NCBI GenBank assembly: GCA_963806145.1
Contig: CAWDXD010000048.1
Coordinates: forward strand, 62,001 to 126,000
Direction of reading: 5' to 3'
Origin: DASXKD01 sp963806145
GTDB taxonomy: Bacteria > Actinomycetota > Actinomycetes > Streptosporangiales > Streptosporangiaceae
Length of the DNA stretch: 64,000 bases
Position numbers and translations under genes: made by a program. Below the pieces are notes generated by a model. The model did not search any database. It was not told the origin of the DNA and was given only the letters and a program-made list of their open reading frames with translations. Positions 45,186 through 53,947 of the stretch are shown piece by piece (position 1 is the first letter of the stretch; every line of letters starts with the position of its first letter).

Positions 45186-46514
45186 ATGACCAATTCACGG
45201 ATCTTGACCAGGCGGGCCGGGGCGGTCGTGCTCGCGGCGGGCCTAGTCACGCTCGGCGCCGCCTGCGGGTCGAGCAGCAGCAGCAGCCCCAGCGCGAGCG
45301 CGCCGAAATCGATCACCGTCGCCGTTGCCTACCCCGCTCCGCCTAAGGCATTGCTTGACCAGTTCACCAAGCAGACCGGCATCAAGGTGAACTGGGTCAA
45401 CATCGGATGGGACGACCTGCAGACCAAGATCGCCGCGGCGATGTCCGCGAACACCTACTTCGCCGATGCTGCCGACGTTGACTGGTCCAAGGTCGGCGAG
45501 TACGAGAAGACCGGCTGGTTCGACCCGCTCAACAAGTGGTTCAACACGGCCACCTTGAAGTCGGACATGCCGCAGGTGGACACGTTCGTCTCGGACAACA
45601 AGCTGATGGGGATGCCGTTCGACTCGTCGTTCCTGGTCACCACCGTGAACAAGAACGACTTCGCCAAGGCCGGCATCACGACGATGCCCACCACGCTTGC
45701 CGCGTTCACCTCCGATCTGAAGAAGGTGGGCAAGGCCAACGGCATGGCCAACCCGCTCGACATCCAGTTCGCCACCGCCGAGGGCCTTTCCACCTGCTGG
45801 TACCAGATGACCGCGGCGTTCGGCGGCCAGGTTCTGACCGCGCAGGACACCCCGGCGTTCACCTCGCCGAGCTCACCCGGGTACCAGGCGATGACCTGGA
45901 TGGTCAACGCCTACAAGAGCGGCCTGGTGCCGAAGGGCAACATCAACACCACCGACTACCAGGGCTTTACCACCGAGATGGCGAAGAACCGGGTCGCCGC
46001 GGCGCTGTGCGACTACGGCGGCACCATCGCGTCCATCTACAACGTGCCCGCAACGTCCAGCGTGGTGAACCAGACCGAGTACATTCCGACGCCCGGGGCT
46101 ACCGGGGTGGGCAAGAACGTCGCCAACCCCGATGGCATCGGGATCCCGAAGACGGCCAAGAACGCGGCCGGCGCGGTGGAGTTCATCAAGTGGTTCACCA
46201 ACACCGAGAACCAGGGGACCTGGGCCGGTCTGCAGGGCCCCAAGAACGTGGTCAGCACGTTCCCGCTGCCGGCCCGGCTGTCCAGCTTCAACCTGCTGGT
46301 CAGCCACGGGAACCAGAACGGGGCGTCGCAGCTGAACGCAATCCTCAAGACAAACGCACAGCCGCCGTTCCCGAACGGGGCACCGCCGTGGTATGTCCAG
46401 TTCAGCGCCGCGGTGCAGACGAATATCCACCAGGCGGCGGCGGGGCAGGAGACCGTGGCGCAGGCGGTGCAGGCGATAGCGACCGAGGCGAACACGCTGA
46501 AGTCATCCGGATAG
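45186..46514 (+). CDS. Sugar ABC transporter substrate-binding lipoprotein
   Basis: A 442-residue family 1 extracellular solute-binding protein. The signal peptide ends in the lipobox LGAAC with Cys27 as the lipidation site, followed by a Ser-rich linker. The body has two-lobe features: WDDLQTKIAAAMSANTYFAD, FDSSFLVTTVNKNDFAKAG, and EFIKWFTNTENQGTW. It delivers an oligosaccharide to the permeases encoded directly downstream. Adjacent alpha-galactosidase suggests melibiose, raffinose or a galactoside as ligand; this is inference. Confidence 0.94.
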   Translation: MTNSRILTRRAGAVVLAAGLVTLGAACGSSSSSSPSASAPKSITVAVAYPAPPKALLDQFTKQTGIKVNWVNIGWDDLQTKIAAAMSANTYFADAADVDWSKVGEYEKTGWFDPLNKWFNTATLKSDMPQVDTFVSDNKLMGMPFDSSFLVTTVNKNDFAKAGITTMPTTLAAFTSDLKKVGKANGMANPLDIQFATAEGLSTCWYQMTAAFGGQVLTAQDTPAFTSPSSPGYQAMTWMVNAYKSGLVPKGNINTTDYQGFTTEMAKNRVAAALCDYGGTIASIYNVPATSSVVNQTEYIPTPGATGVGKNVANPDGIGIPKTAKNAAGAVEFIKWFTNTENQGTWAGLQGPKNVVSTFPLPARLSSFNLLVSHGNQNGASQLNAILKTNAQPPFPNGAPPWYVQFSAAVQTNIHQAAAGQETVAQAVQAIATEANTLKSSG

Positions 46515-46625
46515 GGCAGGTGCGCACGGGCACGAGAGCACGGTGCGCACGGCACGAGACGGTATCGGCAGATCCGCCGACGCGATGAGCGCGAGCGCCA
46601 CGGCCGGTAAGGAGGCTGTCCCGCG

Positions 46626-47507
46626 GTGAATGCGTCCTTCCGCCGGCGGATGCTGCCCTATGTCCTGCTCTCGCCGCTGGTGGTGTTCATCGGGGCACTG
46701 TCGTTCGTGCCGACGGCCGTGACCACGGTGCAGGCGTTCTTCCGGGTGATGCCGCTGGACCCGCCGACGCGGTTCATCGGCCTGGGCAACTTCAAGGCAC
46801 TGTTCACGAACCCGGTCATCGTGACCTCCTGGGTCAACACGGCCGGGTACGTGGCAATCGGCGTCGTGCTCTCGGTGGTGCTCGGTACCGCGATAGCCGT
46901 AGCGCTGCGCGATCGCTTCCGGTTCCGCGGCATCGTCCTCGCCGTCATCGTCCTGCCGTGGGCGCTGCCCGCCGTGGTCGAGGCCGTCATCTGGAGCTGG
47001 ATCTACAACCCGACCTTCGGCGTCTTGAACAGCGCGCTGCACTCGGCGCACGCCATCGGCGGCTACCACGTATGGCTCGGGCTCAACCGGTGGCTGACGA
47101 TCCTGCTGATCGAGATCGTGCAGGTCTGGCAGATCACGCCGCTGTCCGTGCTGATAATCCTGGCGGCACTGCAGTCGATCCAGCCGGACCTGTACGAGGC
47201 GGCGCGGGTGGACGGCGCTGGCTCGCTGCAGATGTTCCGCCGCATCTCGCTACCGCTGATCCGGCCGGCCCTCGCCATCGCCACGGTCGAGGCGCTGGTC
47301 CTGTCGCTGAACATCTTCGACCAGGTGTACATACTCAACGGGATCGCGCCGCTTGGCTCGTCGGTCATGCTGCAGACCTACGTGACGACCTTCCAGAACC
47401 TCAACTTCGGCGGCGGCTACGCGCTGTCACTGCTCATTACCGTGGTAACCGCGGTGCTCTCGATGGCCACGCTAGCGCTGCTGTACCGCAGGGCGGAGGC
47501 TGCATGA
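46626..47507 (+). CDS. Sugar ABC transporter permease (MalF-like)
   Basis: A 293-residue membrane protein from GTG 46626, with AAGGAGG upstream. Six helices are visible; the EAA loop is YEAARVDGAGSLQMFRRISL near 197-216, where the ATPase docks. It pairs with the permease encoded immediately downstream, whose ATG overlaps its TGA. The ATPase is not in the operon and is probably a shared MsiK-type protein. Confidence 0.95.
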   Translation: MNASFRRRMLPYVLLSPLVVFIGALSFVPTAVTTVQAFFRVMPLDPPTRFIGLGNFKALFTNPVIVTSWVNTAGYVAIGVVLSVVLGTAIAVALRDRFRFRGIVLAVIVLPWALPAVVEAVIWSWIYNPTFGVLNSALHSAHAIGGYHVWLGLNRWLTILLIEIVQVWQITPLSVLIILAALQSIQPDLYEAARVDGAGSLQMFRRISLPLIRPALAIATVEALVLSLNIFDQVYILNGIAPLGSSVMLQTYVTTFQNLNFGGGYALSLLITVVTAVLSMATLALLYRRAEAA

Positions 47508-48433
47508 TGGCAGAGGCTGACACCCGGGACCGCACGGCGCGGGCAGTGACCCGGGTAGCGGCAGGACCGGCCGGGCGTGCGCTGTCCGGCAGGCCGGCCT
47601 GGGCGGCTGGCCGTATCGCAGCGATCGCGGTGATCCTGCTGTGGTCGCTCTTCCCCATCTACTGGGCGTTCAACACCAGCCTGAGCACGCTGTCGGGGGC
47701 GGACAGCACGCCTGCGCACTACTTCCCGTCGCCGTTGGTCGGCACGAGCTACCGCGCGGTGCTGGGCATCGGCGGCGCGGGATCGGGCATCTCCGGCCAG
47801 CTCGGACGATCGCTGCTCAATTCGACGATCGAGTCCGGGGCGGCAATGGTCCTCACCGTGGTCATCGCGGTCTTTGCCGCGTACGCCTTCGCCCGGCTCC
47901 GGTTCAAGTTCAAGCGGACGATCTTCGTGAGCGTGCTGGCCACGCTGCTGCTGCCTGCCTACGCCACGCTGATTCCGCTTTACCGCATCATGGCCAGCCT
48001 CGGCCTGGTGAACACCTACATCGCGGTGATTCTGGTCTACGTGTCGGGGTTCCTGCCGCTCGCGATCTGGATCCTCTACAACTACTTCAACACCATCCCG
48101 CCGGAGCTCGAGGAGGCCGCCTCCGTCGACGGTGCCTCGCCGATGGTGGCCCTGCTCCGGGTGGTGATCCCGGTGGCCATGCCCGGCATCGCCGCCGCCG
48201 CCATCATCACGTTCCTGCTGGGCTGGGCGCAGTTCTTGTTCCCGCTGATCCTCACCACCGATCTATCCACGCAGCCCGTTACCGTGATCGTCGCGGCCCT
48301 GAACCAGCAGCGTGTCGTCCCGTTCACGCTGTTGATGGCGTGCGGCGTGCTAGCCGCGGCGATCCCCGGCGTGCTTGCCCTGGTGCTGAACCGGTACATC
48401 GTCCAGGGCGTCACCGCCGGCGCGGTCAAATAG
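47504..48433 (+). CDS. Sugar ABC transporter permease (MalG-like)
   Basis: A 309-residue permease from ATG 47504 (GGAGG upstream), overlapping the MalF-like stop by four bases. A 45-residue cytoplasmic N-terminus precedes the first helix (IAAIAVILLWSLFPIYW). The EAA loop is LEEAASVDGASPMVALLRVV. It completes the inner-membrane channel of the importer. No ATP-binding subunit follows; the next gene is an unrelated NfeD-type protein. Confidence 0.95.
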   Translation: MMAEADTRDRTARAVTRVAAGPAGRALSGRPAWAAGRIAAIAVILLWSLFPIYWAFNTSLSTLSGADSTPAHYFPSPLVGTSYRAVLGIGGAGSGISGQLGRSLLNSTIESGAAMVLTVVIAVFAAYAFARLRFKFKRTIFVSVLATLLLPAYATLIPLYRIMASLGLVNTYIAVILVYVSGFLPLAIWILYNYFNTIPPELEEAASVDGASPMVALLRVVIPVAMPGIAAAAIITFLLGWAQFLFPLILTTDLSTQPVTVIVAALNQQRVVPFTLLMACGVLAAAIPGVLALVLNRYIVQGVTAGAVK

Positions 48434-48557
48434 CGCTCCGGCCCGTCCGTGGTTCCGGCGCGCCGCAGCGGGGTTACTGTCGATACAGGGACGCGGAAGA
48501 GTCGCGTAGGTTCGCTCGGTACGTGGACTCGTCGCCGCCGCGCCCGCGGGAGTGACT

Positions 48558-48989
48558 ATGGGGCCCTGGATTGCCTGGCTGGTCCTGGCCGCGGTGCTGG
48601 GCGTCGCCGAGCTCATGACGACAACGCTGGCTTTCGGGCTGCTGGCCGTCGCGGCGGTGGTGGCGGCCATCGTCGGTGGCGTCGGCCTGGGCCTGCCCTT
48701 CCAGATCGCCGCCTTCGCCGTCGCGGCGGGGGCCGGCCTCGGCGTGGTCCGGCCGCTGGCGATGCGCCACATCCGGCAGCCTCCGCTGCTGCGGACCGGA
48801 ACATCCGCCCTGGTCGGACGGCCTGCCACCGTGACCGAGGAGGTCACGCCGCTTGCTGGCCGGGTCCGCATCGGCGGCGAGGTCTGGTCGGCACGCTCCT
48901 ACGATGAGGCCCAGGTCATCCCCGTGGGCTCCACCGTCGACGTCTTCGCGATCGAGGGCGCCACAGCTCTTGTTCATCCCAGGGAGTAG
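48558..48989 (+). CDS. NfeD-like membrane protein
   Basis: A 143-residue protein from ATG 48558, which has GGGAG six bases upstream. Two or three membrane helices cover the first 70 residues; the C-terminal OB-fold domain (about 80-143) has GTSALVGRPATVTEEV and VRIGGEVWSARS. NfeD proteins partner with SPFH proteins, and a SPFH gene begins two bases after this stop, so the pair is a typical membrane microdomain operon. Confidence 0.92.
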   Translation: MGPWIAWLVLAAVLGVAELMTTTLAFGLLAVAAVVAAIVGGVGLGLPFQIAAFAVAAGAGLGVVRPLAMRHIRQPPLLRTGTSALVGRPATVTEEVTPLAGRVRIGGEVWSARSYDEAQVIPVGSTVDVFAIEGATALVHPRE

Positions 48990-48991
48990 CC

Positions 48992-50122
48992 ATGGCAGAA
49001 ATAGCCGCGCTCGTCGCCGCTGTCGTCGTCGTCTTGCTGATGTTCACGTTCGTGATTAAGACCGTGCGCATCGTGCCGCAGGCACGGGCGCGCAACATCG
49101 AGCGCTTCGGCCGGTACCGCAAGACCCTGGAGCCGGGGATGAACTTCATCATCCCGTTCGTGGACCGGGTCAAGCCGCTCATCGACCTCCGCGAGCAGGT
49201 GGTGGCCTTCAAGGGGCAGCCGGTCATCACCGAGGACAACCTGGTCGTGCACATCGACACCGTGCTGTTCTTCCAGGTGACCGACCCGCGGGCGGCCGAC
49301 TACGAGATCGTCAACTACATCCAGGCGATCGAGCAGATCACCGCGACCATGCTGCGCAGCGTGATCGGGAACATGGACCTCGAGGAGACCCTGACCTCGC
49401 GCGACAAGATCAACACGATGCTGCGCGGCGTGCTTGACGACGCGTCGGGCAAATGGGGGCTCCGGGTCACCCGCGTGGAGATCAAGGCGATCGACCCGCC
49501 CAAGAGCGTCATCGACGCGATGGAAAAGCAGATGCGGGCCGAACGGGAGAAGCGCGCGGCCATCCTCACTGCCGAGGGGCTGCGCCAGTCGAAGATCCTC
49601 ACCGCGGAAGGCGAAAAGCAGAGCCAGATCCTGCGGGCCGAAGGCGACAAGCAGGGGCAGATCCTGCGTGCCGAAGGCCAGTCCCAGGCGATCGGCACGG
49701 TGTTCCAGGCTGTGCACCGCAACGACGCGGACTCCAAGGTGCTCGCCTACCAGTACCTGCAGACGCTGCCGCAGCTCGCCCAGGCCCAGGGCAACACGTT
49801 CTGGGTGATCCCGAGCGAGGTGACCACGGCCCTGAAGACGCTGAGCACCGCGTTCGGCGGCGACAGCGCGGACTCGCCAGCTGAACCCCAGGCCAGGCCC
49901 GGCCGGGTGACCGGCGATGCCGTCGCGGCCCTGACGGCCGACGGGCCGGGACAGCCCGGCCCGGTGGCGAACGGGGAGCCAACCGGGGCGGAGCAGGCGG
50001 TCGCGGAGCAGGCGGTCGCGGAGGAGGCGGCCCGCACGAGGGAAGAGGTCGCACAGGTGGAGCAGGAAGTTGCGGCAGTGCAACGGCAGGTGGCCGAAGC
50101 GGAGAAGGCCAGCGGCGGCTAG
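48992..50122 (+). CDS. SPFH/band 7 (QmcA-like) membrane protein
   Basis: A 376-residue protein. One N-terminal helix (AALVAAVVVVLLMFTFVI) anchors it, followed by the band 7 domain at about 24-185 (ARNIERFGRYRKTLEPGMN, EDNLVVHIDTVLFFQV). A coiled-coil region has four AEG-centred repeats (ILTAEG, ILRAEG) between 190 and 230. The Ala/Glu-rich C-terminus includes a short QAVAEQAVAEEA repeat. It forms large oligomers that organise membrane microdomains and associate with FtsH-type proteases. Paired with NfeD upstream. Confidence 0.94.
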   Translation: MAEIAALVAAVVVVLLMFTFVIKTVRIVPQARARNIERFGRYRKTLEPGMNFIIPFVDRVKPLIDLREQVVAFKGQPVITEDNLVVHIDTVLFFQVTDPRAADYEIVNYIQAIEQITATMLRSVIGNMDLEETLTSRDKINTMLRGVLDDASGKWGLRVTRVEIKAIDPPKSVIDAMEKQMRAEREKRAAILTAEGLRQSKILTAEGEKQSQILRAEGDKQGQILRAEGQSQAIGTVFQAVHRNDADSKVLAYQYLQTLPQLAQAQGNTFWVIPSEVTTALKTLSTAFGGDSADSPAEPQARPGRVTGDAVAALTADGPGQPGPVANGEPTGAEQAVAEQAVAEEAARTREEVAQVEQEVAAVQRQVAEAEKASGG

Positions 50123-50130
50123 TACGCGGG

Positions 50131-50232
50131 ATGCGCGCGCCCATTCCGTGCGGGCTGAGCATCTTGCACCTCGACACCGGGGAAGACCTCGGCACCTACA
50201 CCGAGCCCAACGTCTGGGTCAGGCACCAGTAA
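50131..50232 (+). other. 33-codon frame, possible tail of a lost gene
   Basis: The frame reads LHLDTGEDLGTYTEPNVWV near its end and stops at TAA 50230-50232. Composition is protein-like, unlike surrounding noncoding sequence, but no ribosome binding site is evident and no family was recognised. It could be another C-terminal remnant. Confidence 0.25.
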
Positions 50233-50320
50233 CCGAGCTGCCCCGCGGCGGCCGGGTCGGGTAGATTAGGTTAATCGGAGGATCTCTTCCAGTTCTCGGC
50301 GTCCCAGCAGGAGGAGCATC

Positions 50321-50917
50321 ATGGCAGCAGAGGCAGGCAGGGCGGCGCAGGCCGGCACCGATGTGGCGGCGCTGGTGCGGGACAAGGCCCTGGCGGGCCG
50401 CTGGGTGCTGGATCCGCGGGCCTCCCGCGTGGAGTTCAGCGTCAAGCACTTCTGGGGGGCGGTCACCGTGCGCGGCGGGTTCGAGCGGCTCGAAGGCGAG
50501 GGCGTCGTGGGACCAGATGGGAAGATCAGCGGGCAGCTGGTCATGGACGCCGCGTCGCTGAACACCAAGAACAATCGGCGCGACCGGCACCTGCGCTCCG
50601 GCGACTTCTTCGACGCGCAGAACCATCCCCGCGTGGTGGTGACGGTGAGCCGGGCTGAGCTCACCGACGATGCCCGGCTGGCGGTCGAAGGCGAGCTTGA
50701 GACGGCGGGCGGGCGGGAACCACTCAGCTTCACCGCCGAGATCGTGGATGCCAGCGCGGACACGGTAACGCTGCAGGCCGCGCTCACCATCGACAGAAGC
50801 CGGCTCGGGATGACGTGGAGCCCGTTGCGGATGACCTCCATGCAGGCGACCGGATCGGTGACCGCCCGGTTCACCCGGGCGAGCGCCGGGAGCCCGCCAG
50901 CGGCCGGCCCTGCGTAA
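50321..50917 (+). CDS. YceI family protein
   Basis: A 198-residue lipocalin-like protein. The diagnostic WVLDPRASRVEFSVKHFWG (28-46) is followed by LVMDAASLNTKNNRRDRHLR, FFDAQNHPRVVV and a closing strand. YceI proteins bind polyisoprenoids. No signal peptide is visible; about 27 N-terminal residues precede the domain. The ribosome binding site AGGAGGAG lies upstream of ATG 50321. The A/T-rich GATTAGGTTAAT at 50264-50275 is a promoter candidate. Confidence 0.92.
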   Translation: MAAEAGRAAQAGTDVAALVRDKALAGRWVLDPRASRVEFSVKHFWGAVTVRGGFERLEGEGVVGPDGKISGQLVMDAASLNTKNNRRDRHLRSGDFFDAQNHPRVVVTVSRAELTDDARLAVEGELETAGGREPLSFTAEIVDASADTVTLQAALTIDRSRLGMTWSPLRMTSMQATGSVTARFTRASAGSPPAAGPA

Positions 50918-50937
50918 CGGGCCGGCGCACCATCCGG

Positions 50938-51636
50938 TCAGTAGCCGCAGCGGCCGCCTGGCCCGGGCTGGTGCAGGCGCAGCAGGGCCTGGTAGATGGC
51001 ATCGGGCGTGGGTGGCGTCGGCAGCGGCTCAGCGCTCGCAGCGCTGAAGGCCTGCGTCATGTAGGCGGCAAAGCGCCGCCAGGCCTCGGGGGCAGCGCCG
51101 GCGGTGCCGGCCACCACGCCGGCGTTGGCCATCAGGAGCACGACCAGGTCTTCAGGCACGAAGTCGGCACGCAGCTTCCCCGCGGACTGGGCGCGGCCGG
51201 CGAGTTCGGTGAAGCCCTGGTACGCGCGGTCGCGTTCGGCCTGGAACTGCCCGGCCATCGGGAACGTCATCGTCAGCACGCCCGCGAACCCCCGGTCAGC
51301 GGCCTGCATGGCACAGACCTGCTCGATGTAGGAGCAGAACCCGGCCCACGGGTCAGGGTCGGCGAGCGCCTGGGTGACCGCGTCGGCGTAGGCGGCCATC
51401 TTGGCTTCAAACGCGCCCGCGATCAGATCGGCCCGGGTGGGGAACCGCCGGTAGACGGTCGCTACGCCGACCCCCGCATGGCGCGCGATGTCCTCGACCG
51501 GCACGTCCAGGCCCCGCTGGGCGAACACTTCCCGGGCTGCGGCGATGATCCGCTCACGGTTGCGCCGCGCATCGGCCCGCAGCATCGGCCCGGCCGGCAG
51601 GCACTGCTCGGCTGCGGGCCTCGCTCTGGCGGCCAT
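50938..51636 (-). CDS. TetR/AcrR family transcriptional regulator
   Basis: A 232-residue protein. The HTH lies at about 24-66 (NRERIIAAAREVFAQRGLD, VEDIARHAGVGVATVYRRFP). The C-terminal domain (TetR_C_33-like) includes CSYIEQVCAMQAADRGFAGV. The gene lies 100 bases downstream of the DHA2 efflux pump gene, on the same strand, and probably represses it. A TAACCGG in its upstream region also occurs in the inverted repeat before the pump gene. Confidence 0.92.
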   Translation of the reverse strand: MAARARPAAEQCLPAGPMLRADARRNRERIIAAAREVFAQRGLDVPVEDIARHAGVGVATVYRRFPTRADLIAGAFEAKMAAYADAVTQALADPDPWAGFCSYIEQVCAMQAADRGFAGVLTMTFPMAGQFQAERDRAYQGFTELAGRAQSAGKLRADFVPEDLVVLLMANAGVVAGTAGAAPEAWRRFAAYMTQAFSAASAEPLPTPPTPDAIYQALLRLHQPGPGGRCGY

Positions 51637-51736
51637 GACTCCAGGCTAGCAGTAACCGGAATAGATCCTCCACATACCGCCCGGGCGGAGCGCTACGCAC
51701 GCCCGGATAGATAGCGCCGCCAGTTTCCGGCGTGGC

Positions 51737-53344
51737 TTACAACGCGGCGGCGTCCTGGGGGGTGGCGGGTGCGTTCCCTGGTGGCGTCGCGTCGTCGCCG
51801 GCGATGTAGGCGTAGTCCCGCAGGGGCAGGTCTTTCAGGAACCAGGTGAGGGCGAAAGCCAGCAGGGAGATGGGCGCCCCGATCAGGAAGACGGCATGGA
51901 GTGAGTCGCTGAAGGCCAGGACGAAGCCATGGTGGATGGCGGGCGGCAGCGCGTCGAGCTGGGCGGGGCTGGCGGAGATGTTGCTGCCGTGAACGGCCCG
52001 CAGTGCGGACGGAGGAAGGTATTTCGGCAGGTTGGCGGCGAGGCGATTGTTGAAGATAGCGCCGAAGACGGCGACGCCGAACGCGCCGCCGATCGAGCGG
52101 AAGAACGTGGAGGAGGAGGTTGCCGTGCCGAGCTGGCTTTGGGGGACGGCGTTCTGCACGGCGACGACGAGGACCTGCATGACACAGCCGATGCCCAGGC
52201 CGAGGACGACCATGTAGATCGATGAGACGAACAGGGGGGTCGACGGCGTGAGGAGCGAGAACAGGAAAAGCCCGATGGACATCGCTGCCGTGCCGATGAC
52301 CGGGAAGATCTTGTATCTGCCCCATTTGGTCACCAGCCGCCCGCTGATCGTGAAGGTGACGAGCATCCCGCAGACCAGTGGCAGCAACTGCAGCCCTGAG
52401 CTTGTCGGTGTAGCGGAGTGAACGGTCTGGAGGTAGAGCGGGATGTAGATGATCGCGCCGAACATGACAAAGCCGACGATGAACCCGATCGAGTTCGACA
52501 CAGCGAACACCGAGTTCCGGAACAGCCCGAGCGGAATGACCGGCTCGGCGGCGCGCACCTCTGCCCAGCAGAACAGGGCGACCAATACCACCGCGGCCAC
52601 CGCGAGCGAGATGATCGTCGCGGAACCCCAGGCGTAGGTCGTGCCGCCCCAGGTGGTGAGCAGGATGATGGCGGTAACCGCTGCTCCCAGCAGCGCAGTT
52701 CCGAGATAGTCGATCGAATGGCGGGTGCTGTGGCGCGGCAGGTGGAGCACCACCGCGATGACCGCGAGCGCGGCGACGCCGATCGGCAGGTTGATGTAGA
52801 AGACCCACCGCCAGCTCAGGTGCTGGGTGATGAACCCCCCGGCGAGGGGGCCGATGACACTGGAAAGGCCGAAGACCGCGCCGAAGTAGCCCATGTAGCG
52901 GCCGCGCTGGCGGGGGCTGACGATGTCACCGAGGATCGCCTGGGCGCCGACCATCAGCCCGCCGGCGCCGACCCCCTGCAGCGCCCGGAATCCGATCAGC
53001 TGGGCCATGCTCTGCGACAGCCCGGACAGCGCCGACCCGATAAGGAAGATCACGATCGCCGCCTGGAAGAGCTTCTTCCGGCCGTAGAGGTCACCGAGCT
53101 TGCCCCACAGCGGGGTCGAGATCGTCGCGGTGAGAATGTAGGCGGTCACCACCCAGGACAGGTGGTTCAGGCCATGCAGGTCGCCCGCGATCGTCGGCAG
53201 TGCCGTGGCAACGATCGTCTGGTCGAGTGCCGCCAAGAACATGCCGAGCATCAGCGCCCCGAGGATCACCAGGATCCTGCGATGCTCTGCCTTGCTGATC
53301 TCGCCCGCCTCAGTGACGGCCGCGGAACCGGGACTATCAGGCAT
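51737..53344 (-). CDS. MFS drug efflux transporter, DHA2 (EmrB/QacA) family
   Basis: A 535-residue, 14-helix transporter from ATG 53344. TM1 carries FLAALDQTIVATALPTIAGD (motif D1), GKLGDLYGRKK is motif A, and VFGLSSVIGPLAGG is antiporter motif C. It exports drugs or metabolites by proton antiport. Expression is probably controlled by the downstream TetR and by the unusual inverted repeat 70-140 bases upstream. Substrate unknown. Confidence 0.95.
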   Translation of the reverse strand: MPDSPGSAAVTEAGEISKAEHRRILVILGALMLGMFLAALDQTIVATALPTIAGDLHGLNHLSWVVTAYILTATISTPLWGKLGDLYGRKKLFQAAIVIFLIGSALSGLSQSMAQLIGFRALQGVGAGGLMVGAQAILGDIVSPRQRGRYMGYFGAVFGLSSVIGPLAGGFITQHLSWRWVFYINLPIGVAALAVIAVVLHLPRHSTRHSIDYLGTALLGAAVTAIILLTTWGGTTYAWGSATIISLAVAAVVLVALFCWAEVRAAEPVIPLGLFRNSVFAVSNSIGFIVGFVMFGAIIYIPLYLQTVHSATPTSSGLQLLPLVCGMLVTFTISGRLVTKWGRYKIFPVIGTAAMSIGLFLFSLLTPSTPLFVSSIYMVVLGLGIGCVMQVLVVAVQNAVPQSQLGTATSSSTFFRSIGGAFGVAVFGAIFNNRLAANLPKYLPPSALRAVHGSNISASPAQLDALPPAIHHGFVLAFSDSLHAVFLIGAPISLLAFALTWFLKDLPLRDYAYIAGDDATPPGNAPATPQDAAAL

Positions 53345-53412
53345 CAAGTTTCCCCAGAGGCCGGCCGGCGTCGCTGGTGAACGGGCAGGGCATGGGCCGC
53401 CCAGTCCCTCAA

Positions 53413-53482
53413 CCTACTTGCCGGCCGGTTAGTGTGTCACCAGACTCCAGGCTAAGCCTAAGCTAACCGGCCGTCAAGTAGG
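53413..53482. promoter_or_regulatory. 20-bp inverted repeat upstream of the efflux pump gene
   Basis: CCTACTTGCCGGCCGGTTAG (53413-53432) and CTAACCGGCCGTCAAGTAGG (53463-53482) are reverse complements with one mismatch, separated by 30 bases. The arms could be two operators for TetR dimers or form a hairpin. They lie in the promoter region of the MFS gene. Confidence 0.7.
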
Positions 53483-53600
53483 TACCGTCAACGTAGGCGC
53501 CTGGTTCCCGCCAGCGGGCGGGGTAGCCGGTCAGCGCGAGCATCTGCATGCAGGCAGTGACCTAACGCCCATCTCGGGCGGGACCTTGACGCCAGCCGCT

Positions 53601-53634
53601 CCGTTAGTGAATCCTAACCGTTAGTGGATCCTGA
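53601..53634. repeat. Direct repeat overlapping the ArsR start
   Basis: CCGTTAGTGAATCCTAA (53601-53617) is followed at once by CCGTTAGTGGATCCTGA (53618-53634): a 17-bp tandem unit with two mismatches. The GTG start of the ArsR-type gene (53624) lies inside the second copy. It may be the autoregulatory operator. Confidence 0.6.
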
Positions 53635-53947
53635 CCGAGCAAGTGACGGCTGGGGCGCGCTGGCGGACGGCACCCGGCGCGCCATCGTCAGCCGCCTGGC
53701 GGACGGGCCGCAGGCGGTGGGACAACTGGCCGCGGAGCTGCCGGTCAGCCGGTCGGCGGTCTCCCAGCACCTCAAGGTCCTCAAGGACGCCGGCCTGGTC
53801 AGTGAACGCGCGGTCGGCACCAGACGTGTCTACCGGCTCAATCCGACGGCAGTGGCCGCGTTGCGCGATCAGCTCGACACCTTCTGGCAGAGGGCCCTGG
53901 CCAGCTACGTGGATGTTGCCGAACAAGCGACGGAGGAGAGTTCATGA
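53624..53947 (+). CDS. ArsR family HTH transcriptional regulator
   Basis: A 107-residue winged-helix protein. GALADGTRRAIVSRLADGP (11-29), AVGQLAAELPVSRSAVSQHL and KVLKDAGLVSERAVGTRRVYRL match the SdpR-like ArsR group that accompanies SRPBCC genes. No metal-binding cysteines are seen. It appears to start at GTG 53624 without a ribosome binding site, so leaderless translation is likely. Its stop overlaps the next ATG by four bases. Confidence 0.92.
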   Translation: MDPDRASDGWGALADGTRRAIVSRLADGPQAVGQLAAELPVSRSAVSQHLKVLKDAGLVSERAVGTRRVYRLNPTAVAALRDQLDTFWQRALASYVDVAEQATEESS

